Assembly: GCA_937899265.1 (NCBI GenBank)
Contig: CALBPV010000006.1
Location: forward strand, 1-31,125
Origin: an uncultured Bacteroidales bacterium
GTDB lineage: Bacteria; Bacteroidota; Bacteroidia; Bacteroidales; UBA3663
Direction of reading: 5' to 3'
DNA length: 31,125 nucleotides
Shown here: piece by piece, positions 9,172 to 18,333 of the stretch
Layout of the letters: each line of letters begins with the position of its first letter
Position numbering within the stretch: the stretch's first letter is position 1
The notes under the pieces: model-generated
Database searches by the model: none
Seen by the model: the letters and a program-made list of their open reading frames with translations, nothing else
What the model was told of the DNA's origin: nothing
Translations under genes and position numbers: made by a program

Positions 9172-12100
9172 TAATTGAGTTGAACCGAGAGGCCGAGACC
9201 CTTGAGTTCGTGGAGGAGCACGTTGAGTGACTCGGGCAAGCCGGGAGTAGGCATGTTTTCGCCCTTAACGATGGCCTCATAGGTCTTGCTGCGGCCTGTG
9301 ACATCATCGGACTTGACGGTGAGCACCTCCTGAAGCACATGGGATGCACCGAATGCCTCAAGAGCCCAAACTTCCATCTCACCGAAACGCTGACCGCCGA
9401 ACTGGGCTTTACCGCCAAGGGGCTGTTGGGTGATAAGTGAGTAGGGACCGATGGAACGGGCATGCATCTTATCTTCAACCATGTGGCCGAGTTTCAAGAA
9501 GTAGGTGATACCCACCGTAGCCATTTGGTCAAAAGGTTCGCCTGTACCTCCGTCGTAAAGCTGCATCTTGCCATAACGGGGAAGACCGGCTTTGTCTGTC
9601 CAAGCATTGAGGTCATCGAGCGAAGCTCCGTCGAAGATGGGAGTGGAGAACTTCTCGCCCAATACGCCGCCGGCCCAACCGAGAACTGCCTCGAAAATCT
9701 GGCCGAGGTTCATACGAGAAGGCACACCGAGGGGGTTCAATACCAAATCGACAGGCGTACCGTCGGCCAAGAAGGGCATATCCTCTACACGGACAACCTT
9801 GGAAACAATGCCCTTGTTGCCGTGACGACCGGCAAGTTTGTCGCCCACGCCAATCTTACGCTTCTTGGCGATATATACCTTGGCAAGCTGAAGGATGCCG
9901 GAAGGCAGTTCGTCTCCGATAGAGATATCGAACTTCTTTCGAGCCAACTCGGCATTGAGCTTTTTGGATGTCGAAAGGTAGTTCATAATGAGGTTGTGAA
10001 TCAGGAGATTCTTGTGATCGTCCTTGGTCCAGCGGGCAATCATGACACTCTTATAATCGACCTGAAGCAGGGCATCCTTGGTGAACTTGGCTCCCTTGGG
10101 GAATACTTCGATTCCGATGAAGTCCTTCACACCGACAGAAGTCTCACCTTCTGTAACCTGAAGAAGTTTCTCAACGAGTGTATTGAGCAGAGCTACCTGT
10201 TTGGTTTCATATTCTTCTTCAAGGATAGGCATTTGGGCTTTTTCGGCCATTTTGGCCTTGCGGTCCTTGATAGCACGCTTATAAAGAGCTGTATCGATGA
10301 TAACACCGTGGAGCGAAGGATTGGCCTTGAGAGAAGCATCCTTCACGTCACCGGCCTTGTCACCGAAGATGGCACGAAGGAGTTTTTCTTCGGGTGTAGG
10401 ATCGGACTCGCCCTTGGGCGTAATCTTACCAATCATGATGTCACCGGGCTCAACCAAAGCGCCGACACGGATGATACCGTCTTCGCCGAGCTCCTTGGTA
10501 GCATCCTCCGATACATTGGGGATATCGCTGGTAAGTTCCTCGACACCGCGTTTTGTTTCACGCACTTCAAGAGTATATTCATCAACATGGACAGAGGTAA
10601 GAATATCCTCGCGAACGCAGCGTTCAGAGAGCACAATGGCATCCTCATAATTGTAGCCCTTCCAAGGCATATATGCCACTTTGAGGTTCTTGCCCAATGC
10701 AAGTGTACCTTCGGCAGAGCAATAGCCCTTGGAGAGGATATCTCCTGCCTTGACACGTTGACCCTTCACGCAGTTGGGCTGAAGGTCGTAGGTCGTGCTT
10801 TGGTTGGTACGACGCCATTTGGGAAGGATATATTCGCGAACGGGTTCATCGAAAGCGCAGAACTCCTCGTCCTCCGAACGGTCATAACGGACACGGATGA
10901 CTGTAGCATCGACAAATTCGACAACACCGTCACCTTCAGCCATAACCTGAGTACGGGAATCACGAATTACCTGATCCTCAATACCCGTGCCGACAATCGG
11001 AGCTTCGCAGGTCATGAGAGGTACTGCCTGACGCATCATGTTGGAACCCATGAGTGCACGGTGAGCATCATCGTGTTCCAAGAAAGGAATAAGGGCTGCT
11101 GCAATAGATGCAATTTGGTTGGGAGCTACGTCCATGTAGTTGACCTCAGCGGGTTCGACAACGGGGAAATCAGCACCCTGACGGGCCTTGACTCTCTTCT
11201 CGAGGAAACGTCCCTTGTTATCAACGGGAGAATTGCCCTGAGCGATAATGAGATCTTCCTCTCCGTCGGCCGAATTCCAACTTACGCCTTCATCCGTAAG
11301 ATTTACAATACCGTTCTCTACCTTGCGATAGGGAGTCTCGATAAAGCCGAGGTCATTGACCTTGGAATAGACGCACATGGATGAAATCAGACCGATGTTG
11401 GGACCTTCGGGTGATTCGATAGGACAGAGACGGCCATAGTGAGTATAGTGAACGTCGCGCACTTCGAAGCCGGCCCTCTCGCGTGAGAGACCGCCGGGAC
11501 CCAGAGCTGACATACGACGTTTGTGGGTAATCTCAGCCAACGGATTGGTCTGATCCATAAACTGCGAAAGGGCATTCGTTCCAAAGAACGAATTAATCAC
11601 AGCTGAAATCGTCTTGGCGTTGATGAGGTCAACAGGATTGAAATCCTCATTGTCACGCACGTTCATACGTTCGCGAATGGTGCGGCTCATGCGAGCCAAA
11701 CCGATTCCGAACTGATTGTAAAGCTGCTCTCCGACGGTACGAACACGACGGTTGGAGAGGTGATCGATATCATCGACTTCAGCTTTCGAATTGATAAGCT
11801 GTATAAGATATTTAATAATGTCTATGATGTCCTCCTTGGTGAGAACACGTACGTCCATGGGAACCTCGAAGGCGGGGTTGCCGTCTTTGTCGAGCAACAC
11901 ATTTCCTTCCTCGTCGTAACGGGTGTGGAACTTCTTGTTGATACGATAGCGTCCTACCTCGCCAAGGTCATATCTCTTGTCCGAGAAGAAGAGGTTTTGA
12001 ATGACCTCTCGTGCCGATGTATCGTCGGCAGGTTCTGCGTTACGGAGCTGACGGTAGATATAGACAACAGCTTCTTTCTCCGAGTTGGAAGGATCCTTCT

Positions 12101-13052
12101 GGAGAGTATTGAAAATGATGGAATATTCATCATTGTGAGCCTCCTTGTTTTCGCGGATAAGGAGGATATGATCAACGCCTGAGTCGAGAATCTTTGAAAT
12201 GTTCTCGGCTGTAATTTCCTGTTCGCGATCGACAAGAACCTGATTACGCTCGATAGATACCACTTCTCCGGTATCTTCGTCAGCATAATCCTCCACCCAG
12301 GATTTGAGCACGCGTGCTGCCAAGCGACGGCCAATGTACTTCTCAATCGTGCTCTTCTTCACCTCGACACTCTCGGCGAGATCGAAAATCTGAAGAATAT
12401 CTTTATCGCTTTCGAAGCCAATGGCACGGAGCAAAGTGGTAACGGGGAGTTTCTTTTTCCGGTCGATGTATGCGTACATCACATTATTGATGTCGGTGGC
12501 AAACTCAATCCAAGAGCCTTTGAACGGGATGATACGGGCAGAATAGAGCTTCGTACCGTTGGTATGAAGACTCTGTCCGAAGAACACGCCCGGGGAACGG
12601 TGAAGCTGAGAAACGACAACTCGTTCAGCACCGTTGATGACAAAGGTACCCTGCGGGGTCATATAGGGGATTTGGCCAAGATAGACATCACTCACTTTGG
12701 TGTTGAAGTCCTCATGGTCAGGATCGGTACAGTAAAGTTTCAACTTCGCCTTGAGAGGGACGTTATAGGTGAGGCCGCGAAGGAGACATTCTTCGATGGT
12801 GTAACGCGGAGGCTCAATAAAATAGTCCAAGAACTCGAGAACGTAGTTGTTACGCGTGTCGGCAATGGGGAAATTCTCAGCAAAGACCTTGTAGAGGCCC
12901 TCGTTCTTACGCTCCTCGGGAGGAGTGTCAAGCTGCAGGAAATCGCGGAACGACTTCAACTGGATGTCGAGAAAGTCAGGGTATGCCAACGGACTCTTGA
13001 CAGAGCCGAAATTGACTCTAGGTTTTCTTGTAACAGAAACTTTTTGGGGCAT
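9171..13052 (-). CDS. rpoB: DNA-directed RNA polymerase subunit beta
   Basis: The beta subunit of RNA polymerase, 1293 residues from the start chosen here. The rifampicin-binding segment (LSQFMDQTNPLAE, HKRRMSALGPGGLSRERAG) carries the usual susceptible residues. GDKLAGRHGNKG and the C-terminal beta-beta' interface are present. The open frame extends 39 codons further, to 13169, but that ATG lies right after the T-run of a hairpin terminator, and the extension (MRFFRTKFPLF...) is unlike known RpoB N-termini. The ATG at 13052 begins MPQKVSVTRKPRVNFGSVK, which aligns with the family start. That leaves a spacer of 183 nt after rplL containing an attenuator. Confidence 0.95.
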   Translation of the reverse strand: MPQKVSVTRKPRVNFGSVKSPLAYPDFLDIQLKSFRDFLQLDTPPEERKNEGLYKVFAENFPIADTRNNYVLEFLDYFIEPPRYTIEECLLRGLTYNVPLKAKLKLYCTDPDHEDFNTKVSDVYLGQIPYMTPQGTFVINGAERVVVSQLHRSPGVFFGQSLHTNGTKLYSARIIPFKGSWIEFATDINNVMYAYIDRKKKLPVTTLLRAIGFESDKDILQIFDLAESVEVKKSTIEKYIGRRLAARVLKSWVEDYADEDTGEVVSIERNQVLVDREQEITAENISKILDSGVDHILLIRENKEAHNDEYSIIFNTLQKDPSNSEKEAVVYIYRQLRNAEPADDTSAREVIQNLFFSDKRYDLGEVGRYRINKKFHTRYDEEGNVLLDKDGNPAFEVPMDVRVLTKEDIIDIIKYLIQLINSKAEVDDIDHLSNRRVRTVGEQLYNQFGIGLARMSRTIRERMNVRDNEDFNPVDLINAKTISAVINSFFGTNALSQFMDQTNPLAEITHKRRMSALGPGGLSRERAGFEVRDVHYTHYGRLCPIESPEGPNIGLISSMCVYSKVNDLGFIETPYRKVENGIVNLTDEGVSWNSADGEEDLIIAQGNSPVDNKGRFLEKRVKARQGADFPVVEPAEVNYMDVAPNQIASIAAALIPFLEHDDAHRALMGSNMMRQAVPLMTCEAPIVGTGIEDQVIRDSRTQVMAEGDGVVEFVDATVIRVRYDRSEDEEFCAFDEPVREYILPKWRRTNQSTTYDLQPNCVKGQRVKAGDILSKGYCSAEGTLALGKNLKVAYMPWKGYNYEDAIVLSERCVREDILTSVHVDEYTLEVRETKRGVEELTSDIPNVSEDATKELGEDGIIRVGALVEPGDIMIGKITPKGESDPTPEEKLLRAIFGDKAGDVKDASLKANPSLHGVIIDTALYKRAIKDRKAKMAEKAQMPILEEEYETKQVALLNTLVEKLLQVTEGETSVGVKDFIGIEVFPKGAKFTKDALLQVDYKSVMIARWTKDDHKNLLIHNLIMNYLSTSKKLNAELARKKFDISIGDELPSGILQLAKVYIAKKRKIGVGDKLAGRHGNKGIVSKVVRVEDMPFLADGTPVDLVLNPLGVPSRMNLGQIFEAVLGWAGGVLGEKFSTPIFDGASLDDLNAWTDKAGLPRYGKMQLYDGGTGEPFDQMATVGITYFLKLGHMVEDKMHARSIGPYSLITQQPLGGKAQFGGQRFGEMEVWALEAFGASHVLQEVLTVKSDDVTGRSKTYEAIVKGENMPTPGLPESLNVLLHELKGLGLSVQLN

Positions 13053-13167
13053 CGTTTGAATGTTTTGAGCGCCAGGAGACGCCTTAAAAGAGGAATTTTG
13101 AACTGGTTCAGAGGGAAATTCGCCCTTACAGTTCATAAAGAGTGGGAATTTGGTTCGGAAAAAGCGC

Positions 13168-13205
13168 AAAAAGGTTAAGATCCCCCGAAAGGGTGAATCT
13201 TAACC
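13168..13205 (-). terminator. Hairpin with T-run between rplL and rpoB, probable attenuator
   Basis: On the minus strand GGTTAAGAT (13205-13197) pairs perfectly with ATCTTAACC (13181-13173). An inner CCC/GGG pairing closes a TTTC tetraloop, and five T residues follow at 13172-13168. It stands 30 nt after the rplL stop codon and about 115 nt before the rpoB start. Because rpoB has no obvious promoter of its own, a leaky terminator that lowers rpoBC relative to r-protein synthesis is the natural reading, as known for the E. coli rplL-rpoB spacer. Confidence 0.8.
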
Positions 13206-13235
13206 ATATTGTCCTGAGATTTTGACTCAGGTAGA

Positions 13236-13613
13236 TTACTTGAGCTCGACGGTAGCGCCAACCTCCTCAAGAGCCTTCTTGAGGTTCTCTGCGTCTGCCT
13301 TGGGAAGACCTTCCTTAACGGTGCTGGGAGCGCCGTCAACGAGATCTTTAGCTTCCTTCAAGCCGAGACCACAAGCCTCCTTAACGGCCTTAACGACCTG
13401 GAGCTTCTGTGCGCCTGCTTCCTTGAGGACTACGTCGAATGAGGTCTTCTCCTCAACTGCTGCTTCAGCAGCAACTGCGGGACCGGCGGCAACAGCCACA
13501 GCAGCAGCTGCGGGTTCGATGCCATACTCATCTTTCAAAATTTGTGCGAGTTCGTTTACGTCCTTTACTGAAAGGTTAACCAACTCTTCTGCGATTGCTT
13601 TCAAATCTGCCAT
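13236..13613 (-). CDS. rplL: 50S ribosomal protein L7/L12
   Basis: A 125-residue stalk protein that recruits translation GTPases to the ribosome. The N-terminal dimerisation helix (about residues 1-32) is followed by an Ala/Val-rich hinge (about 35-52) and the C-terminal factor-binding domain. That domain contains EKTSFDVVLKEAGAQK and the conserved KEACGLGLKEAKDLVD helix. Length and layout are standard. It follows rplJ by 66 nt and precedes the rpoB attenuator, consistent with a high-copy stalk protein transcribed above the polymerase genes. Confidence 0.97.
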   Translation of the reverse strand: MADLKAIAEELVNLSVKDVNELAQILKDEYGIEPAAAAVAVAAGPAVAAEAAVEEKTSFDVVLKEAGAQKLQVVKAVKEACGLGLKEAKDLVDGAPSTVKEGLPKADAENLKKALEEVGATVELK

Positions 13614-13679
13614 AATAGTAATATAATTTTTTGTTTGTAAATATGCAAATAAATGATTAATTACGCAACGTCCGGTTCA

Positions 13680-14192
13680 TTATTCCGCACGCTCGCCCAA
13701 GGTCTTAAGCACGCCGTGGATCGTGTTCTTGCCACTCTCGAGAGCCGAGATGACATTCTTGGCGGGTGACTGGAGAAGAGCCACGATGTCTGCGATAAGT
13801 TCGTTCTTGCTCTTGAGTGTTGCAAGTGTATCGAGCTGATCGGCACCATAGAAGCATTCCTCTACATAAGCGCCTTTAAGTTTAACTTTTTCGTCCTTAT
13901 CTCCCTTGATAAGCTTTGCAGGAACGTTGCCCGTGTTGCAGAACATGATGGCAGACGTACCCTTGAAAGCCTCAGCAATGGGCTCGAAGTCGATGCCTTT
14001 GTTGGTGAGCGCCTTCTTGAACATGTTGTTCTTGACCATCACCAACTTAATCTCCTTGTTGAAGCAAGTACGACGAAGAGCCGATGTCTTCCCTGCGTTG
14101 AGACCGGATATGTCGGTCACATAGAAATGTGCATACTCACCAAGAAGAGCTTCAAGCTTCTCAATGTTAAGGACTTTATCTTCTTTCTTCAT
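13680..14192 (-). CDS. rplJ: 50S ribosomal protein L10
   Basis: A 170-residue stalk-base protein that anchors L7/L12 dimers to 23S rRNA. It shows the family N-terminus (MKKEDKVLNIEKLEALLGEYAHFYVTD), the NAGKTSALRR loop and a C-terminal helix that would bind L7/L12 dimers. It lies only 18 nt after rplA, leaving no room for the long L10 leader that separates these genes in E. coli. Any L10 autoregulation must therefore work through another site. Confidence 0.96.
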   Translation of the reverse strand: MKKEDKVLNIEKLEALLGEYAHFYVTDISGLNAGKTSALRRTCFNKEIKLVMVKNNMFKKALTNKGIDFEPIAEAFKGTSAIMFCNTGNVPAKLIKGDKDEKVKLKGAYVEECFYGADQLDTLATLKSKNELIADIVALLQSPAKNVISALESGKNTIHGVLKTLGERAE

Positions 14193-14210
14193 AATAGAAA
14201 AGCGTTAAAT

Positions 14211-14909
14211 TTATGCTTCGATTGACTTCGGATCAACCTTGATACCGGGGCTCATTGTGCTGGAAATGGCAACCGACTTGATGTAGGTGCCTTTTGCCGT
14301 AGCAGGCTTGAGTTTGATGACGGTAGCGATGAACTCGTTGGCGTTCTGAGCAATCTGTTCGGGTGTGAACGATACCTTGCCGATGGAAGTGTGAACGATA
14401 CCGGCCTTGTCAACCTTGAAGTCAATCTTGCCGAGTTTCACTTCCTTGACAGCTTTGGCTACATCCATCGTCACTGTGCCGGACTTGGGATTGGGCATCA
14501 ATCCACGGGGACCGAGAACACGACCGAGTGCACCGATCTTACCCATGGCTGAGGGCTGTGTGATAATAACGTCAACGTCAGTCCATCCGCCTTTGATCTT
14601 ATCGATATATTCGTCCATGCCAACATAATCTGCGCCTGCCTCTTGTGCAGCCTTCTGATCAGCGTCAGAGGCTACGAGAGCGAGCACACGTACAGTCTTA
14701 CCCGTACCATTGGGGAGAGTCACCGTACCGCGAACCATCTGGTTGGCCTTACGGGGATCTACGCCCAAGCGGACATCGATGTCAACGGAAGCGTCGAACT
14801 TTGTGAATGTGATTGCCTTGACCAATTCGCAGGCTTCGGCAATTGTGTAAGCCTTACCTGCTTCAATTTTAGCAGCGGCTAACTTCTGATTTTTTGTAAG
14901 TTTACCCAT
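14211..14909 (-). CDS. rplA: 50S ribosomal protein L1
   Basis: A 232-residue protein of the ribosomal L1 stalk, involved in release of deacylated tRNA. It has the L1 signature in order: MGKLTKNQKLAAAKIE, DASVDIDVRLGVDPRKANQ, RGTVTLPNGTGKTVRV, and the insert domain with LGRVLGPRGLMPNPKSGTV. Length is standard. In many bacteria L1 represses its own operon by binding mRNA upstream of rplK; a stem-loop candidate for such control lies at 15487-15522. The gene follows rplK by 23 nt. Confidence 0.97.
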   Translation of the reverse strand: MGKLTKNQKLAAAKIEAGKAYTIAEACELVKAITFTKFDASVDIDVRLGVDPRKANQMVRGTVTLPNGTGKTVRVLALVASDADQKAAQEAGADYVGMDEYIDKIKGGWTDVDVIITQPSAMGKIGALGRVLGPRGLMPNPKSGTVTMDVAKAVKEVKLGKIDFKVDKAGIVHTSIGKVSFTPEQIAQNANEFIATVIKLKPATAKGTYIKSVAISSTMSPGIKVDPKSIEA

Positions 14910-14932
14910 TGTCGTAATTGAAGTTTAAAGGT

Positions 14933-15376
14933 TTACAAATCAGTGGGAAATTCACCCGTAACTGTGATACCCATTGAACGTGCAGTACCAGCCACCAATT
15001 TCATTGCGGACTGGATTGTGAAACAGTTCAAATCGGGCATCTTGTCCTGAGCGATGGCTTTCACCTGATCCCAAGTAACGGAAGCAATCTTCTTGCGGTT
15101 AGGTTCGCCGGAACCCGACTTCTGCTTCGAAGCCTCGAGAAGCTGAACAGCTGCCGGAGGAGTCTTGATGACGAAGTCGTAGCTCTTGTCAGTGTAATAG
15201 GTAATGACTACAGGAAGAACCTTGCCCATCTTGTCTTGTGTACGGGCGTTGAACTCCTTGCAGAATGCCATGATGTTGATACCCTTCGAACCCAAAGCAG
15301 GACCTACCGGAGGTGCCGGACTGGCCTTTCCGCCCTGAATCTGAAGTTTGATCTGTCCACCAATTTCTTTTGCCAT
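14933..15376 (-). CDS. rplK: 50S ribosomal protein L11
   Basis: A 147-residue protein of the GTPase-associated centre. The N-terminal domain has the proline-rich PAPPVGPALGSKGINIMAFC segment and the C-terminal rRNA-binding domain has GSGEPNRKKIASVTWDQV and ARSMGITVTG. Length is typical. It is the first ribosomal protein gene of the rplKAJL series. A 137-nt spacer from nusG contains a strong stem-loop but no clear promoter. Confidence 0.97.
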   Translation of the reverse strand: MAKEIGGQIKLQIQGGKASPAPPVGPALGSKGINIMAFCKEFNARTQDKMGKVLPVVITYYTDKSYDFVIKTPPAAVQLLEASKQKSGSGEPNRKKIASVTWDQVKAIAQDKMPDLNCFTIQSAMKLVAGTARSMGITVTGEFPTDL

Positions 15377-15486
15377 TTTGTAAAAAAAATTTGAGTATAT
15401 AAAAGAGTCACTCAGTCAAACAGGATTGCTTCCATCGCGCATCCGAAAATGCATCCCGGTACAAACTCCCTTCTGAATCGACTTTT

Positions 15487-15522
15487 CAGGAACAGTCTCG
15501 CAGCACTGCGAGTTCATTCCTG
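15487..15522 (-). promoter_or_regulatory. Stem-loop with internal loop at the nusG end, in the rplK leader
   Basis: On the minus strand CAGGAA (15522-15517) pairs with TTCCTG (15492-15487), and CTCGCAG (15512-15506) pairs with CTGCGAG (15503-15497). A 4x4 internal loop (TGAA against ACTG) separates the stems and a 2-nt apex closes the inner one. The outer arm is built from the last two nusG codons. There is no T-run, so it is not a classical terminator. Two helices around an internal loop would suit a protein-binding mRNA site, perhaps for L1 or L11, but this is inference. Confidence 0.5.
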
Positions 15523-16065
15523 TTTTGAGACTTGATTATAGTCCAACTCAAGTTGGGTTTTACGACCGAAAATCTTAACCTCCACCTTGAGTTTTTGTTT
15601 CTCGTCGTTAATCTCTGTGATTTCACCTTTGAAGTCTTTGAACGGACCGTCGTTAACCTGAACGCTTTCCCCCTTCATGAAGTTGAACTCAGAGTCTTCG
15701 TAAATATCTTTCTTCGAGTCGGCGGCTCCCAACATCTCTGCCACTTGTTCATCCGGCAGGGGTTCGGGTTTGTTTGTAGTACGTCCGCGCAGAAAAGCGA
15801 CCACATTCGTCGTGCTTTCCAATTCTGCCTGCACATCGGGTGTGAGGCGACAACGTACAAACACATATCCGGAAAACAGTACTTTCTCTTTGATAACCTT
15901 CTTCTCGCCTCTCTTGGTTGCCACCTGTTCGGTAGGCACGACCACCTGATCAAGACCGCCCCTGAAATCTCCGGCAGCTTTGCCGGCCTCAAGCACTTCC
16001 TTGACCTTGAGCTCTTTACCTGAGATTGCGCGAAGGCAATACCATTTGAAATCTACTGCAGCCAT
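15514..16065 (-). CDS. nusG: Transcription elongation/termination factor NusG
   Basis: A 183-residue NusG. The NGN domain (about residues 1-115) begins with FKWYCLRAISGKELKVKEVLE and binds the beta' clamp helices. The KOW domain (about residues 125-183) has ESVQVNDGPFKDFKGEITEI and would contact ribosomal S10 or Rho. Length is usual for the phylum. It follows secE by 8 nt, the conserved secE-nusG pair. Confidence 0.96.
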   Translation of the reverse strand: MAAVDFKWYCLRAISGKELKVKEVLEAGKAAGDFRGGLDQVVVPTEQVATKRGEKKVIKEKVLFSGYVFVRCRLTPDVQAELESTTNVVAFLRGRTTNKPEPLPDEQVAEMLGAADSKKDIYEDSEFNFMKGESVQVNDGPFKDFKGEITEINDEKQKLKVEVKIFGRKTQLELDYNQVSKQE

Positions 16066-16073
16066 TATCTCTC

Positions 16074-16280
16074 TTAGAAGTTAACCGAACCTGTGTAAAT
16101 AAGGCTCATTATCACATTGCCGAAGATAAGATCCATCGCCAAGATAACGAGTGCTATAATCACACTGGCAGTAAGCACCACGACACTGCTGTTGATGACC
16201 TCGGTCCGAGTGGGCCAAGACACCTTGTTTACGAGTTCGTAATATGAGTTTTTAACGTAATTAATAATCTTCTTCATCAT
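16074..16280 (-). CDS. secE: Preprotein translocase subunit SecE
   Basis: A 68-residue single-span SecE of the SecYEG channel. An amphipathic N-terminal helix (KKIINYVKNSYYELVNKVSW) is followed by the conserved PTRTEVINSS hinge and one membrane segment at about residues 33-60. The short one-helix form is usual outside Gammaproteobacteria. It starts 14 nt after tRNA-Trp and precedes nusG by 8 nt, so it seems to be made from the tRNA-containing transcript. Confidence 0.95.
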   Translation of the reverse strand: MMKKIINYVKNSYYELVNKVSWPTRTEVINSSVVVLTASVIIALVILAMDLIFGNVIMSLIYTGSVNF

Positions 16281-16294
16281 TAATTCTTTTATAG

Positions 16295-16367
16295 CACGGG
16301 TGGAAAGGTTCGAACTCTCGACACCTGGTTTTGGAGACCAGTGCTCTACCGACTGAGCTACACCCGT
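16295..16367 (-). tRNA. tRNA-Trp (CCA anticodon)
   Basis: A complete 73-nt cloverleaf. The acceptor arms ACGGGTG and CACCCGT pair fully, the D arm is GCTC...GAGC, and the anticodon stem CTGGT/ACCAG closes loop CTCCAAA with anticodon CCA. The discriminator is G, as expected for bacterial tRNA-Trp. CCA is not encoded. It sits between tuf and secE, a conserved placement, immediately after a long hairpin at 16372-16400. Confidence 0.97.
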
Positions 16368-16371
16368 AGGA

Positions 16372-16400
16372 AAGATGGGCTGAGCTATTCAGCCCATCTT
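16372..16400 (-). terminator. Hairpin between tuf and tRNA-Trp, weak terminator or processing stem
   Basis: An 11-bp perfect stem (AAGATGGGCTG with CAGCCCATCTT) and 7-nt loop lie 18 nt after the tuf stop codon and 4 nt before the 5' end of tRNA-Trp. The tail on the minus strand is TTTCC only, so termination is likely incomplete. It could mark the 3' end of tuf mRNA after tRNA processing by RNase P. Confidence 0.65.
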
Positions 16401-16418
16401 AATTATACAGTTTCGAAA

Positions 16419-17600
<1,182 letters not shown>

Positions 17601-17668
17601 AATCTTATATATTTAAAATTGTAAATGTTTGTGTCCGAACTGATTCGGGTCTGAAGAAAAACAAAAAG

Positions 17669-17740
<72 letters not shown>

Positions 17741-17750
17741 AGTAATTTTG

Positions 17751-17823
17751 AGCGGTAAACGAGACTCGAACTCGCAACATTCAGCTTGGAGGGCTGACAC
17801 TCTACCAATTGAGCTATTACCGC
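17751..17823 (-). tRNA. tRNA-Gly (TCC anticodon) with C at position 33
   Basis: A 73-nt cloverleaf: acceptor GCGGTAA pairs with TTACCGC, discriminator T, D arm GCTC...GAGT, T arm GCGAG...CTCGT with loop TTCGAGT. The anticodon stem TCAGC/GCTGA closes the 7-base loop CCTCCAA, giving anticodon TCC (Gly). Position 33 is C, where bacterial elongator tRNAs almost always carry U. It is the first tRNA of the tRNA-Gly, tRNA-Thr, tuf transcript. Confidence 0.93.
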
Positions 17824-17925
17824 AAGTCTGAGTGTGGAGCAAGGGGAGACAAAATCGCCCAAGTCGCACGCACCCACAAAACCTCCGACAGCTACTTTTA
17901 AGCCTCATCGTCAGATTTGCGGGTG

Positions 17926-17957
17926 CAAAGATAATGCTAATTTTTCAAACACACAAA
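17926..17957 (-). promoter_or_regulatory. Promoter of the tRNA-Gly, tRNA-Thr, tuf operon
   Basis: The minus strand has TTTG (17957-17954), exactly 20 nt, then TATCTTTG (17933-17926), a perfect match to the Bacteroidetes -33/-7 promoter. The predicted transcript start near 17919 leaves a leader of about 95 nt before tRNA-Gly. Confidence 0.88.
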
Positions 17958-18000
17958 TTTTTCGACTACTTTTTTTGTGTTTCGATGCATTTTTTTTCAA

Positions 18001-18023
18001 AAAGGCCTGTTTTTGATGCCTTT
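18001..18023 (-). terminator. Possible weak terminator after the hibernation factor gene
   Basis: On the minus strand AAAGGC (18023-18018) pairs with GCCTTT (18006-18001) across an 11-nt loop, and the T-run of the second arm is extended by two more T. It sits 10 nt after the stop codon and before the tRNA operon promoter. The stem is short, so confidence is low. Confidence 0.35.
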
Positions 18024-18033
18024 CGGTTGCAAA

Positions 18034-18330
18034 TTAGCCCTGTTTTTTCTCCTTGGCGCGTTTTAATTGACGTTCCAAAGCCTCTGTTGCCTGCGAAATG
18101 GCATCTTCGTAAATCTCTGCCGTCTTCGATGCATATATGCTCTGGTCGCCCACCAGCAGCTTGATGCCGATTTCTTTGTTGGCCTTGTCTGTGGTGTTGA
18201 TAACTTTGAGTTGGACTTCGGCCGCACGGATGTTGTCGGCAAAACGTTCAAGCTTACCCAATTTCTTGCGGATATAAGCGTTTACACTCTCACTTGTGTC
18301 AAAATTGACGGATTGAATGGTGATTTCCAT
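18034..18330 (-). CDS. hpf: Ribosome hibernation-promoting factor, short HPF/RaiA family
   Basis: A 98-residue protein of the HPF/YfiA family, which binds the decoding centre of idle ribosomes. It shows the beta-alpha-beta-beta-beta-alpha pattern: MEITIQSVNFDTSESVNAYI, helix KKLGKLERFADNI, then strands and the long C-terminal helix YEDAISQATEALERQLKRAKEKK. It lacks the C-terminal dimerisation domain of long HPF, so it is the short form. Its ATG lies 3 nt after the recombinase stop codon, implying co-translation, and it precedes the tRNA-tuf promoter. Confidence 0.93.
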   Translation of the reverse strand: MEITIQSVNFDTSESVNAYIRKKLGKLERFADNIRAAEVQLKVINTTDKANKEIGIKLLVGDQSIYASKTAEIYEDAISQATEALERQLKRAKEKKQG

Positions 18331-18333
18331 AAA

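Noticed and set aside
9462..11384. A 640-codon open frame on the plus strand opposite rpoB
   Set aside because: It is a mirror of a highly biased, conserved coding sequence on the other strand. Its product has no recognisable domain, and rpoB is certain.
14193..14210. An L10 leader before rplJ
   Set aside because: Only 18 nt separate rplA from rplJ, too short for the known leader fold.
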